From JAAYEB01 sp035306725 (GTDB lineage: Bacteria > Fibrobacterota > Chitinivibrionia > Chitinivibrionales > Chitinispirillaceae): 26,421 nt of DNA. Of this stretch, positions 1-8,000 are shown piece by piece. Where the stretch lies: positions 1 through 26,421 of the forward strand of contig DATGNN010000156.1 in the NCBI GenBank assembly GCA_035306725.1, read 5' to 3'. Both the position numbers and the translations under genes were made by a program. Numbering within the stretch: the stretch's first letter is position 1; the number at the start of each line of letters is the position of its first letter. The notes beneath the pieces are model-generated. The model made no database searches and was not told where the DNA came from. It was given only the letters and a program-made list of their open reading frames with translations.

Positions 1-150
1 CGGTGTGATTGTTCTTCACAATAGTATTCGTATAGTTACTAACGCTTTCCAGCATTCCATTCAGTGTATACATTACTACATTATATCCTTACCTAATTTT
101 TACTCCCTACAATATAAATCGGCGTCCAAAGTGCTAACAAGATTAACCTT

Positions 151-178
151 TTCAGAAAAATCTGTATATTTTTCTGAA
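151..178 (-). terminator. AT-rich hairpin over the 3' end of the deacetylase gene
   Basis: An 11-bp perfect inverted repeat (arms 151-161 and 168-178, loop 162-167) overlaps the last codons and the TGA stop of the deacetylase gene. It is followed on the minus strand only by an A-rich run and not by a clear T tract, so it is a weak terminator candidate or simply an mRNA 3'-end stem. Confidence 0.3.
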
Positions 179-1012
179 TTTCCAGACAGGTGTGCCTTTA
201 GAAAAATGGGATAGAAGTTTTGCTGCAGCAATTGAACTTGAAAAGGTTCTATTATTTGGAGAAATTTTATTTAAAAGGGTTGTAGTACTATCAAAACGGA
301 ATCCACCAAAAACAGGAATTTGATCAGATTGTGCATTGTTATGCCCACGGTAAAGAGTTGCAGCAGTATAACCTGCAGCTCTTGCTTTTTTCCATACACG
401 TTGATTCCAGCTGCCATGAGGAAAAGATATACTCGTAACTGGTTTCGCGGTTATATCTTCAAGTATGTCTTTGGATCTTTTAAGTTCTGTATCAAGGTCT
501 TTATTTCTAAGATATGGAAGATTGGCATGGGTTAAAGTATGACTTCCTATTTCATGGCCGTTATCGGATATAATTTGTATCTGTTCTTTGTTCAGATGTT
601 TTTTGGTTGGATATACATCCCAGTTCGAAAACTTTCCAAGATAACCAGCAACACAGAAAACTGTAGCAACATGTTTTGTTTGTTGCAGAACAGGCAGAGT
701 ATACTTATAAAAACACTCTAAACCATCATCAAAACTTAGTATACATCGTGAACCCTTATCCAGATCGGATTTAACATTCAGTGCATCTTTAACTGAAATA
801 GTTTTTATATTATGATTATTCAGTGCATGAAGAAAAGAATGGAAATTATCCAGAGGATATTCAGATAAATTTAGACCAGGGTGGGGGAGAACAGAATGAA
901 AAAGAAGTCCGGGAGATTTTTGGGGTTTTTTATTCCCGAGTAGAAAAGCTGCAAGACTGCCTGTAAAACAGGGAATAGCTAATGACCCTGCAAAAAGTGA
1001 CAATATATTCAT
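152..1012 (-). CDS. Polysaccharide deacetylase family protein (NodB homology, CE4-like)
   Basis: Predicted metal-dependent deacetylase of N-acetylated or O-acetylated glycans, probably acting at the envelope. Residues 1-26 are hydrophobic and look like a signal anchor. NodB motif 1 is ILSFDDG, with Asp95 as likely catalytic base and Asp96 as metal ligand. Motif 2 is SHTLTH with His158 and His162, completing the Asp-His-His metal triad. Motif 3 is FPHG at 197-200. A following RAAGYTAA segment is typical of the family. The 286-residue length fits a single-domain enzyme. The ATG at 1012 has no clear ribosome binding site. The gene diverges from the zinc-ribbon gene at 1122. An AT-rich hairpin overlaps its stop codon. 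The substrate (chitin oligomer, peptidoglycan or exopolysaccharide) cannot be read from the sequence. Confidence 0.88.
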   Translation of the reverse strand: MNILSLFAGSLAIPCFTGSLAAFLLGNKKPQKSPGLLFHSVLPHPGLNLSEYPLDNFHSFLHALNNHNIKTISVKDALNVKSDLDKGSRCILSFDDGLECFYKYTLPVLQQTKHVATVFCVAGYLGKFSNWDVYPTKKHLNKEQIQIISDNGHEIGSHTLTHANLPYLRNKDLDTELKRSKDILEDITAKPVTSISFPHGSWNQRVWKKARAAGYTAATLYRGHNNAQSDQIPVFGGFRFDSTTTLLNKISPNNRTFSSSIAAAKLLSHFSKGTPVWKFRKIYRFF

Positions 1013-1121
1013 AATAAAAAAACTTCTTTTTCGAATAACAAAAAGCCATTATGGTTATGTTATATATATATTATATAATTGTTTTATTTACATGATTTTT
1101 ATTCATTAAAAGGTTTGAGAT

Positions 1122-1397
1122 TTGAAAAAAACGAAAAAGAGATGTACATATTGTGGTGAAGAGATAAGTGGTAATGCTAAAGCTTGTCCACACTGTGGGT
1201 CAGATGAACAAACAGGTTGGTCTGATAAAACATATCTGGATGGGATTGACATTCCCGAAATTGATGATGAGACGTATAAAGACATATTGCATTCTGAATT
1301 TGGAGCTGGAAAAAAAACTGACAGGAAAAATCTCATTTTTGCAATCGTAGCATTAATATTATTAATACTGTTTATTGTTCAGATTATTTCCTGGTAA
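1122..1397 (+). CDS. Small zinc-ribbon protein with C-terminal membrane anchor
   Basis: A 91-residue protein of unknown function. The N-terminus carries a zinc ribbon with two knuckles, CTYCG at 9-13 and CPHCG at 22-26, giving a C-x2-C-x10-C-x2-C pattern like the zinc_ribbon domains of many tail-anchored bacterial proteins. An acidic linker follows, and residues 69-90 form a strongly hydrophobic helix ending in IISW, so the ribbon should face the cytoplasm with the C-terminus in the membrane. Translation starts at TTG 1122, because no ATG in frame precedes the first Cys pair. It converges on the roadblock gene with only three bases between stop codons. Coding is well supported by the intact cysteine pattern; the function is not. 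Confidence 0.75.
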   Translation: MKKTKKRCTYCGEEISGNAKACPHCGSDEQTGWSDKTYLDGIDIPEIDDETYKDILHSEFGAGKKTDRKNLIFAIVALILLILFIVQIISW

Positions 1398-1400
1398 CTC

Positions 1401-2087
1401 TTATTCATTTTTTTTTCTTTTTACAGTTTCACGTATTTTATTTTTGAGGTACAAATAGTTGGTATCTGTTGGAGCCTTGAAACTGTTTTTTTCAGATTCA
1501 ATGTAATATATATCACTATTGTCAGATACTCTTTTATCCATACCGGGTTGTGATGCATTATTGCCTGAATGCATGGATTCAGGGGGTTGGGGATATAGAA
1601 CGTTATCCTGTAAACCGAGTGTACTTTGGTAATTTGAGCTGGTAAATTGACTCATATCAAGATCGAGATTGAAATCATCCTCGGTTTTTGAATAAACCTG
1701 GACAAGACAATCTTTTAACTGTCTTTCGAATTGACGTACAAAAACCTTTACTCTGTCAATATTCGTGCGGTCATCAAATACAAGCGTTAAAAATGTGTTG
1801 TCATCAACTATTGCAATATAGATATGCTTATCTTTTCCCTGATGATACATTGCAGAGAATTCGGTTTCACCCATAAGATTGGCAATAGCCAGAGTGGATG
1901 CTGAATTACCTGCAACCAGTGCTGCCATTGAAATGGTATCAACCTGATCAGCCATACCCTGGCTTGTTAAGAGACGTCCATCCTTATTAACCAGAACAGC
2001 AAGCAAAAGATTGGCTTTTGTGACAAGTTGTGACAGAACACTGTTCATCCGGTCAATATCTTCAGGGAATAAAACCATGTCTTTCAT
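1401..2087 (-). CDS. Roadblock/LC7 domain protein (MglB-like)
   Basis: Roadblock/LC7 proteins such as MglB act as GTPase-activating or scaffold partners of MglA-type GTPases. Residues about 5-115 show the fold's typical run: an N-terminal helix, then AVLVNKDGRLL, a helix containing VDTISMAALVAGN, and strands HIYIAIVDDNTFLTLVFDD. After about residue 125 the protein becomes polar, Ser/Asn/Gln-rich and low complexity, which is longer than a bare MglB (about 150-160 residues). The chosen start is ATG 2087, whose A overlaps the TGA of the upstream ORF, so translation is probably coupled; a TTG one codon upstream is an alternative. It lies directly downstream of the MglA-like GTPase, which supports a GTPase/partner pair. 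GAP activity is inferred from the family only. Confidence 0.8.
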   Translation of the reverse strand: MKDMVLFPEDIDRMNSVLSQLVTKANLLLAVLVNKDGRLLTSQGMADQVDTISMAALVAGNSASTLAIANLMGETEFSAMYHQGKDKHIYIAIVDDNTFLTLVFDDRTNIDRVKVFVRQFERQLKDCLVQVYSKTEDDFNLDLDMSQFTSSNYQSTLGLQDNVLYPQPPESMHSGNNASQPGMDKRVSDNSDIYYIESEKNSFKAPTDTNYLYLKNKIRETVKRKKNE

Positions 2088-2329
2088 CAAGGAGTATCCT
2101 TGTTAAACAATTTGGAAAGAAAGCCTTTTTGTTGTTGTGTTCTAGGGTTAACAGGTCTTCTTACAGGTTTTTTCTGACGATCGGTGTCTATTGAAGTAAA
2201 ATACATATCATCGCTATCTTCAACAGGTGTATTAATCAGATTCTCAGCAGAAGAAGGTTGGTGCTGCTCCGATGGAAAAGAGACTTCCAGATTATAAACA
2301 TCATAGTCTTCATCTTCTGTATTTTGCAC
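2087..2329 (-). CDS. Small ORF that continues the MglA-like gene in frame after its TAA
   Basis: An 80-codon ORF with a GTG at 2329 as the first possible start, but with no ribosome binding site before it: the upstream codons are four CAA in a row. The same frame stays open back to the TAA at 2399-2401 that ends the MglA-like gene. The 24 codons between are Gln/Asn/Ser/Pro/Tyr-rich, like that gene's tail. Read as one ORF, 4054-2087 would encode about 655 residues with one internal stop. The C-terminus turns basic and ends with GFLSKLFNK, a possible short interaction or amphipathic motif. The TGA stop overlaps the roadblock start. Either this is the severed end of the GTPase tail (nonsense mutation, readthrough or sequence error) or a very small separate gene; I favour the first. 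Confidence 0.5.
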   Translation of the reverse strand: MQNTEDEDYDVYNLEVSFPSEQHQPSSAENLINTPVEDSDDMYFTSIDTDRQKKPVRRPVNPRTQQQKGFLSKLFNKDTP

Positions 2330-2398
2330 ATATTGTTGTTGTTGCGGAACAAAACTGTTTTGATCATAGGAAGCTTGAGGAGTCTGATTTTGCCCACC

Positions 2399-4054
2399 TT
2401 AATGGTTTGATTGAAAACTGGAGGTATCTTTTCGCGATTGAGAACGGTTCATTCGCTGTTTTTCTTCAATTTCATGCTGATATTTTTCAATTTCCATATC
2501 AAGATCAGTTTTTCCGCTATTTGTTTCAAAGGAAACTGCCTGCTGTTGATTATCAGAATAATCATTAGGAACTGAATCGATGTTACTTCCACTGTTTTGC
2601 TGGTTACTCATTGGTTCTATGCTGATATTGCCATATTCATAATAATCCATTTCAGGATCATGTCCCTGCGGTACACCTTTGTTATAATCATTAGCAGGTT
2701 CAAAGGTTTCGATTTGATTCTCCTGCATATCAGAAGTATAAGAAACATCAGGATTCTGTTGATATTGAGAATATGAATCGAATGAATCATCAAATTCTTG
2801 ATTTTGTTCAATAGGTTGATTATAGTTTGGAACATTACCTGCAGGAAATTGTTGTGGTTGATTATGCCTCGTAAAATCAGGCGTGTTTTCGGGATACTGC
2901 AGATGTTGCCGAGGATAAGGTGTCTGAAAATCTCTTTCTGGGGGAGAAATTTTCTTGTTTGGTTGCTGGTAATCACCTGAATTATTCCCGGAATATTGAG
3001 GGAATTGTTGTTGGTAATTAGGATTTTGTTGGGTATTTTGTTGCCTGAACATGTTATGTTTAGGCAGATTTTGACCTGGTGATTTCTGTCTGGGTCCCAT
3101 TTGCTGCATCGGTTGTTGTCTGGATGGTCTTATTTGCTGTTGTGCAGGTCCCATTTGCTGCATTGGATGCTGTCTGGGTGGTCTCATTTGTTGTTGTCCG
3201 GCAGGTCTGGTATTATACGGCATTTGCTGTTGTGCAGGTCCCATTTGCTGCATTGGGCGTCTGGGTCTCATTTGTTGCTGCATTGGCTGCTGCCTTGAAG
3301 GAGGCATTTGGTGCATTGACTGCTGTCTGGGTGGTCTCATTTGTTGTTGTGCAGGTCTTTGTGGCATAGGATTTCTACGCCCCATCTGTTGCTGCTGTGA
3401 AAAATTTTGCTGAATTTGTGATGTTTGCCTGGATGCATCTCTTGTTGCACCTGGTTTGGATGATCGGGAATATTTTTTATTTAGATAGTCGATGACAATT
3501 TTCCCAATTAGTTTAAGAGAATCGAATACACCTATTCCTTTATTAGCAACAGCTTCACTCCATGCAAGATTGAATTTATTGAAAACAAGCTGCATTTCTT
3601 CAACTGGAAGAGCATTCGGAAGATCTCTTTTGTTGTATTGGATTATAATAGGAATGTTTTCACGTTTGTAGCCGTATTCAGACAGGTTTTCTTCCAGGTT
3701 CTGGAAGCTTTCGATATTTTCCTGCATTTTGTCTGGTGCTGAATCTGCAACAAACACAACACCATCAACACCACGTAACACGAGTTTCCTAGTTGCATTG
3801 TAATAAACCTGCCCGGGGACTGTATAAAGCTGAAATTTGGTAGCAAAACCTTTTATTTTACCTAAATCGAGTGGCAAGAAATCAAAGAACAAAGTACGAT
3901 CGGTCTCTGTAGCTAAAGAAACCATATCACTTTTGAACTCTGTAGGTACTTTGCGATGGATTACCTGCAAATTTGTTGTTTTCCCGCTTAAACCGGGGCC
4001 GTAATAAACAATTTTAACACTGATTTCCCTTGCTGCGTAATTAATTGATGCCAT
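2399..4054 (-). CDS. MglA-like small GTPase with long Gln/Met/Pro-rich tail
   Basis: Residues 1-195 form an MglA-type Ras-like GTPase: P-loop GPGLSGKT at 19-26, the family-typical TETDRTLFFDFLPLDLG segment, TVPGQ at 78-82 in place of the usual DxxGQ, and NKRD at 141-144 for guanine recognition. In Myxococcus MglA sets the cell's leading pole; comparable proteins occur in many non-gliding bacteria. Residues about 200-551 are a disordered tail. The first half is built from degenerate repeats such as MQQMGPAQQQ and MRPPRQ, and the second half is Asn/Gln/Tyr/Asp-rich. Canonical MglA is only about 195 residues, so the tail is a major extension. An AAGGA ribosome binding site precedes ATG 4054. The ORF ends at TAA 2399-2401 but continues in frame beyond it. 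A roadblock gene follows in the same operon. Confidence 0.9.
   Translation of the reverse strand: MASINYAAREISVKIVYYGPGLSGKTTNLQVIHRKVPTEFKSDMVSLATETDRTLFFDFLPLDLGKIKGFATKFQLYTVPGQVYYNATRKLVLRGVDGVVFVADSAPDKMQENIESFQNLEENLSEYGYKRENIPIIIQYNKRDLPNALPVEEMQLVFNKFNLAWSEAVANKGIGVFDSLKLIGKIVIDYLNKKYSRSSKPGATRDASRQTSQIQQNFSQQQQMGRRNPMPQRPAQQQMRPPRQQSMHQMPPSRQQPMQQQMRPRRPMQQMGPAQQQMPYNTRPAGQQQMRPPRQHPMQQMGPAQQQIRPSRQQPMQQMGPRQKSPGQNLPKHNMFRQQNTQQNPNYQQQFPQYSGNNSGDYQQPNKKISPPERDFQTPYPRQHLQYPENTPDFTRHNQPQQFPAGNVPNYNQPIEQNQEFDDSFDSYSQYQQNPDVSYTSDMQENQIETFEPANDYNKGVPQGHDPEMDYYEYGNISIEPMSNQQNSGSNIDSVPNDYSDNQQQAVSFETNSGKTDLDMEIEKYQHEIEEKQRMNRSQSRKDTSSFQSNH
3090..3372 (-). repeat. Degenerate tandem repeat encoding the Met/Gln/Pro/Arg-rich tail
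   Basis: The + strand shows repeated words such as cccatttgctgcattg and gtctcatttgttgttg several times, encoding MQQMGPAQQQ-like and MRPPRQ-like units on the minus strand. Units are imperfect and of unequal length, so this is a diverged coding repeat and not a clean microsatellite. Such tracts can change length by slippage or recombination. Confidence 0.75.
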
Positions 4055-4132
4055 GGAAATGTCCTTTTTTGTTAATCGATGGCCGAATTTGCTCCGGATA
4101 AAAAAAATGGGAAATTCTTAGTTCACCAACGT

Positions 4133-4161
4133 AATATAGTTACGATACTCCACTAATGCAA
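4133..4161 (-). promoter_or_regulatory. Sigma70-type promoter for the mglA-like/roadblock operon
   Basis: On the minus strand a -35 box TTGCAT (4156-4161) lies 17 bases from a -10 box TATATT (4133-4138), about 80 bases upstream of the GTPase start codon. Spacing is optimal and both boxes are close to consensus. It lies in the 150-base gap after the PATAN gene, so the two modules can be transcribed separately. Confidence 0.55.
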
Positions 4162-4204
4162 GACTGGTACAGAAAATCCTGCACAAAATTCACACCATCT
4201 TTAT

Positions 4205-5308
4205 TTAGTCACTGTTATTATTATATCTTCTTTTTTTTTCAGAATCTATAATCTCTTCTAAAGAATAATAATATAAATCTTTATCATTTACCAGATTGAA
4301 ATCTTTTAAATCCAATAATGATTGAGGTTTTTTTCTATAATAGCTTTCATAGAACAATTCTGCAATATGAATTGTCAGTTTTACGTTATTTATTTGAGGT
4401 TTAATTCTGCTTACATGGGATTCATGCTTTTTGTTAAAAAGGATTATACTGTTAAACAGGAAATGTCCGGAAAAAACTATTAATATTACAATACCCAGGG
4501 CAAGAACGGATGATGAAATTATTGAATAAACCGGATTTGTCTGGTCTTGTTTTTTTTTCTCAAGAGCAGCTTGAACAGAACTGCTGAATTTATCAGATAA
4601 TGGAACAACTTTATTTTGTTGAATCAGTTCATACAGCCCCTCATAAATTTTGTATTCAGTAAGACAGGAACTACTGATAAATTCTTTAACCGGTGAAGTC
4701 CCATCGAGAAGATTATATAAATATTCAGCAGTGGCTTTGAATGGATCAATTATGTTTGGTTTTGAAAAATCCTTTTGATTTCGGACAAAAACTGTGTTTT
4801 CATTAATACTGCCTTTCATTCTATTCCATTCATCAATTCTTCTCATTGCTTCCATTATAACACTTTCAGAACTAATTGAAATGTTAGCAGGGATCAGATT
4901 GTCAATATTTTTTGATGAGTTGAAACGATATTTCCCGGCATTCCAGACAAATAAACTGCATATTATATCTTCAGTCACAGATTCACAAAAAAATTTCAAC
5001 TCAGACTCTGCAAGGTACTTTTTCTGAATTATTTCTTTTGTTAAACTGCAGATATCACCTTCATACGAAGCAAACAGTTCCCTGATTTTGTTTGAAGCTA
5101 TTTGCTTTATTTCGACAAGATACCTGAATAGTTTATTTGAGAGATTTTCATCGTTTTTTTCAGCGGCAACAATAATACCATTTTTAAATGCAACAATTCC
5201 TTCATTTAATCCGTTGTTTAAAATGAGTTTTCCTGTAATTTTCTGCTGTGTCAGAAGTTGAAATACATCAGCAAGTATAAACTCTCTTAAAGTACCGCTA
5301 AGTACCAC
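4205..5308 (-). CDS. DUF4388/PATAN domain protein with C-terminal membrane helix
   Basis: The N-terminus matches the PATAN (DUF4388) pattern: LSGTLREFILADVFQLL, then QQKITGKLILNN, then GIVAFKNGIIVAAE, usual for this signalling domain linked to two-component, gliding and exopolysaccharide control. The domain covers about residues 1-165, the second half being helical (VTEDIICSLFVWNAGKYRF). After a linker, a hydrophobic helix of about 20 residues (SSVLALGIVILIVFSG) precedes a short polar C-terminus. I chose GTG 5308, giving MVLSGTLREF, because a strong AAAGGAGG lies four bases upstream and because PATAN proteins start at this point. The longer frame opens only with TTG 5356 and no ribosome binding site. 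It follows the TPR membrane protein gene in the same direction. The signalling role is inferred from the family. Confidence 0.75.
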   Translation of the reverse strand: MVLSGTLREFILADVFQLLTQQKITGKLILNNGLNEGIVAFKNGIIVAAEKNDENLSNKLFRYLVEIKQIASNKIRELFASYEGDICSLTKEIIQKKYLAESELKFFCESVTEDIICSLFVWNAGKYRFNSSKNIDNLIPANISISSESVIMEAMRRIDEWNRMKGSINENTVFVRNQKDFSKPNIIDPFKATAEYLYNLLDGTSPVKEFISSSCLTEYKIYEGLYELIQQNKVVPLSDKFSSSVQAALEKKKQDQTNPVYSIISSSVLALGIVILIVFSGHFLFNSIILFNKKHESHVSRIKPQINNVKLTIHIAELFYESYYRKKPQSLLDLKDFNLVNDKDLYYYSLEEIIDSEKKRRYNNNSD

Positions 5309-5440
5309 CGATCCTCCTTTAAAAGAATATTTTTTGAATATCCTTTTGTGTTTCAACTTTGCAGATCAATTTGTTTATACACTTTTTCTGGAGTGTCTTG
5401 ATCTGTTTAACCTGAGTAATTTGAATCTATCCCTTTAGTT

Positions 5441-7516
5441 TCAGTTTTTAATAAATAAAGGTATTTGTTTAATTATATAAATCAGATTGTATAAAGAAAA
5501 AGATATTATTAAAAAAACTGATTTTAATGAAAATCCCTCTCTGATTATAAAATCGTGCACTATAGAAAAATAAAAGGAATAAATCAGGCTCGTTATAGAA
5601 ACTAGTATTAGTGAAATCCAATATGGTTTTTGTTCTCCCAGTAAGAAACCTGCTCCGGGAAAAAGGATGTTGAGGACACGTTCTCTGACAATACGGAAAC
5701 GTTGAAACTTCGACCATATTGATAGATGAATCTTATGAAGTGTTTTTTCATTGTGAATTAATTTTATAGCATCTGAACAGGAATTACACAATAAACCTGT
5801 CTTGCATTTACGGCAAATCACCTTTCCGCAGTACCGGCATTCAAATGTAATTCGTAATTTTCTTTTGCTGTTGAGTTTAAATGTAATTATTAAAAGAAAT
5901 GTATATAAAACAAATGAAAGAAAAAATGAACTTCTGGAAGACAACCCCAAAAAGGTGTTTCCCCATAAAACTTCTACATCGTTTCTATTGTAAATACTCG
6001 AGGGAACAAGTATTGTCCAGAACTGTTTGGGCTGATAGTCGGCAAACATGATTTTGCGTAAAGACGGCCAATTGTCTGTAAAGTAATCATCATTGTTTTG
6101 CAAGAATCTGTTAATACTCTCAGGGTCCTGGAGAGCTGCTTTTTTAATTAGTTCTGTAGCTGATGCAGTTTGGGTGTCATTAAATAAACATTGTGCCAGA
6201 TTAAATTGTGCATTCACATATCCATTATCAGCAGCAAGTTTGTAAAGGCTTTTTGCCTTGTCAAAATTTCCATTTAAAAAAAAGATGTTGCCAACATTGG
6301 TTTGGACAACAGGGTCGTGTGGATGAAGCGCAAGGGCTTGTTCTCCATAGTTTAGTGAAGAAACAAGATTGTTGTTTTTCAGTGAATATATTGCATTGGT
6401 CAAATTTGCAAGGTAATCTGAGGGGTTGTTTTTGCAATAAGTGTAAACCTTTCGATGCTCATGTTCAGAATAACCTTCTCTGACTGCTCTGGAAAAAACC
6501 ATCGCTACTGAATCGGGATCAAGAGTCTTTTGGTAAATGTTTCGTATAACTGCATCAACCGGTGCAAGAAGAAGAAAAAACAGCGCACATAAAAGTAACG
6601 TTCTTTCCTTAATATTTAAATAACGCCAGATCAGAAAAGCACTGAACCATAAAAATGGAATGAAACCAAAAGAAACAAATGAGAGCATAATTGCCGAAAC
6701 TAAAAAGGTCCTGAGTGTAAGTGAAATATTACCTGGAAAAAGATCAGCAAAAAAGTGCAATGCAGAAGGAAAATGTTTTATAATGTAAATAGAAAAAACC
6801 GATATTACAAACAATATAAGTGCATTTCGGAACCAGATATATAATGAATAGACTAATCTGAGATGGGTTTCCCAATGACCATTAAACATAAATGTAGATG
6901 AAATAAAGTATTTAAGCTTTGTAATAATGGAAACAGGAAAATTTATCCAGAATTCTTTTTGCTCAGGTTGAATTGAGAACGAATCAAACTGTTTAGCCCA
7001 TTTGATATATTCCAATGCTTCGGTTTTATCGTTTTTAGATTCAATTGCAAAATGAAGCAATTGTTGTGAAATAAGTGATGAAGATTGTGCGCCTGCTTCT
7101 AAAAGAAGCTTATGAAGCTGTTTTAAGGCATTGTCAGCAAACTTTTTCTCCTTGATTTTTGTAAATTCGATAAACAAAAGCCAGGTTGTACCTGGATCCT
7201 TTCTGCAATTATGAAGTGCTTTGCTGAAATGATTATCAGTTTCGTCATCATTAATCATTCCGTGTAAAAGATTATGCCAGGAATTTGGTGATAAAACCGA
7301 ATCCATTTTTCCAAGAAGAGAACTCTTCTGATGGTCATTCAGTTTATCAAGGTTAAAATCATCAATGATTTCAATGCTTCGAAAAAATGATTCTCTGGAG
7401 ATAATTGCAGACTGAATCCAGTCTGACCAGAATATCTCGGAATTCCCGGCATGCAATAAAAACGGGTTGGAGATTATGAGTAATAAAAAAAGTTTTCTTA
7501 ATAATACCTGATTCAA
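5441..7516 (-). CDS. Multi-pass membrane protein with TPR repeats and a zinc-binding cluster
   Basis: A 691-residue protein of unknown function. It begins with a signal-peptide-like segment (LFLLLIISNPFLLHAG). The next 200 residues are helical and probably periplasmic. Hydrophobic segments follow around 235-255, 275-305 and 310-330. Two clear TPR units lie near 385-460 (LNYGEQALALHPHDPVVQTN, then FDKAKSLYKLAADNG). After another membrane helix comes a cysteine cluster, CRYCGKVICRKCKTGLLCNSC, a plausible two-site zinc binder on the cytoplasmic side. Two or three more helices close the protein. Translation starts at TTG 7516, with a weak GAGAG eight bases upstream. It sits upstream of the PATAN gene in the same direction, 132 bases from the chosen PATAN start. 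TPRs suggest a scaffold for protein partners. Confidence 0.72.
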   Translation of the reverse strand: MNQVLLRKLFLLLIISNPFLLHAGNSEIFWSDWIQSAIISRESFFRSIEIIDDFNLDKLNDHQKSSLLGKMDSVLSPNSWHNLLHGMINDDETDNHFSKALHNCRKDPGTTWLLFIEFTKIKEKKFADNALKQLHKLLLEAGAQSSSLISQQLLHFAIESKNDKTEALEYIKWAKQFDSFSIQPEQKEFWINFPVSIITKLKYFISSTFMFNGHWETHLRLVYSLYIWFRNALILFVISVFSIYIIKHFPSALHFFADLFPGNISLTLRTFLVSAIMLSFVSFGFIPFLWFSAFLIWRYLNIKERTLLLCALFFLLLAPVDAVIRNIYQKTLDPDSVAMVFSRAVREGYSEHEHRKVYTYCKNNPSDYLANLTNAIYSLKNNNLVSSLNYGEQALALHPHDPVVQTNVGNIFFLNGNFDKAKSLYKLAADNGYVNAQFNLAQCLFNDTQTASATELIKKAALQDPESINRFLQNNDDYFTDNWPSLRKIMFADYQPKQFWTILVPSSIYNRNDVEVLWGNTFLGLSSRSSFFLSFVLYTFLLIITFKLNSKRKLRITFECRYCGKVICRKCKTGLLCNSCSDAIKLIHNEKTLHKIHLSIWSKFQRFRIVRERVLNILFPGAGFLLGEQKPYWISLILVSITSLIYSFYFSIVHDFIIREGFSLKSVFLIISFSLYNLIYIIKQIPLFIKN

Positions 7517-7608
7517 AAGAACTCTCTTAATTAAAATACAGCCTTTTTACTCATCCTGTTCAGGATATAACAATTCTAACATATTATAATATAGTATAAT
7601 CATTAAAT

Positions 7609-7878
7609 TTAAACTAAATAGTGACAACCCTTTTTTGCAGTTTCTGGATTAACCAGGATTATCCCGAATAGACTTGATGATTCATGCTTAATTTGATCTT
7701 GACTTAACTCAACTCCAAACAAGTGATTTGTCCCGTAATTAAAAGCAAATTTCAGTTTGTGTTGAGGAGAATTCTATAACTTCATCATCTGTTTTTCTCA
7801 GCCATTGAGCAGCACAGCCGTCAATGGATTGTCACTGTTTAAAGTAAGTATTAAACTAAAATTTACTATTCGCAACAT
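7609..7878 (-). pseudogene. Decayed protein-coding remnant downstream of rpsT
   Basis: No frame is open throughout, but three successive minus-strand pieces read like one protein. The first (from about 7878) holds LRIVNFSLILTLNSDNPLTA. A shift leads to WLRKTDDEVIEFSSTQTEI. A second shift at about 7740 leads to FNYGTNHLFGVELSQDQ and then LFGIILVNPETAKKG before TAA 7609-7611. The VNFSL start and the GVEL strand are faintly reminiscent of PilZ domains, but I would not name it. The upstream limit is unclear and may reach about 7930. It lies beyond the rpsT terminator hairpin. I see nothing coding in the AT-rich 7517-7608. Confidence 0.45.
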
Positions 7879-7952
7879 GGGACCGGAAGAAAATAATAGC
7901 GTGGTTATTTTTGATTTGAATATTTGAAGAAAAAAGGAGGAGGTATAACAAA

Positions 7953-7979
7953 GGCAGATCAGTTTAAACTGGATCTGCC
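7953..7979 (-). terminator. rpsT terminator hairpin
   Basis: Minus-strand GGCAGATC and GATCTGCC form a perfect 8-bp stem (arms 7972-7979 and 7953-7960). The loop is itself nearly palindromic (AGTTTAAACT), followed by TTTGTTAT. It starts 21 bases after the rpsT stop codon. The T tract is short but stem and position are convincing. Confidence 0.7.
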
Positions 7980-8000
7980 TGATAACCATTTTGCAAAGAA

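Noticed and set aside
3079..3369. Plus-strand open frames rich in Val, Phe and Trp
   Set aside because: They are the antisense of the Gln/Met repeat tail of the MglA-like gene; CAG/CAA repeats leave the opposite strand open.
7798..7989. 63-codon minus-strand ORF read as an intact gene
   Set aside because: It begins inside the rpsT coding end, runs through the terminator hairpin and has no ribosome binding site; only its last part belongs to a remnant.
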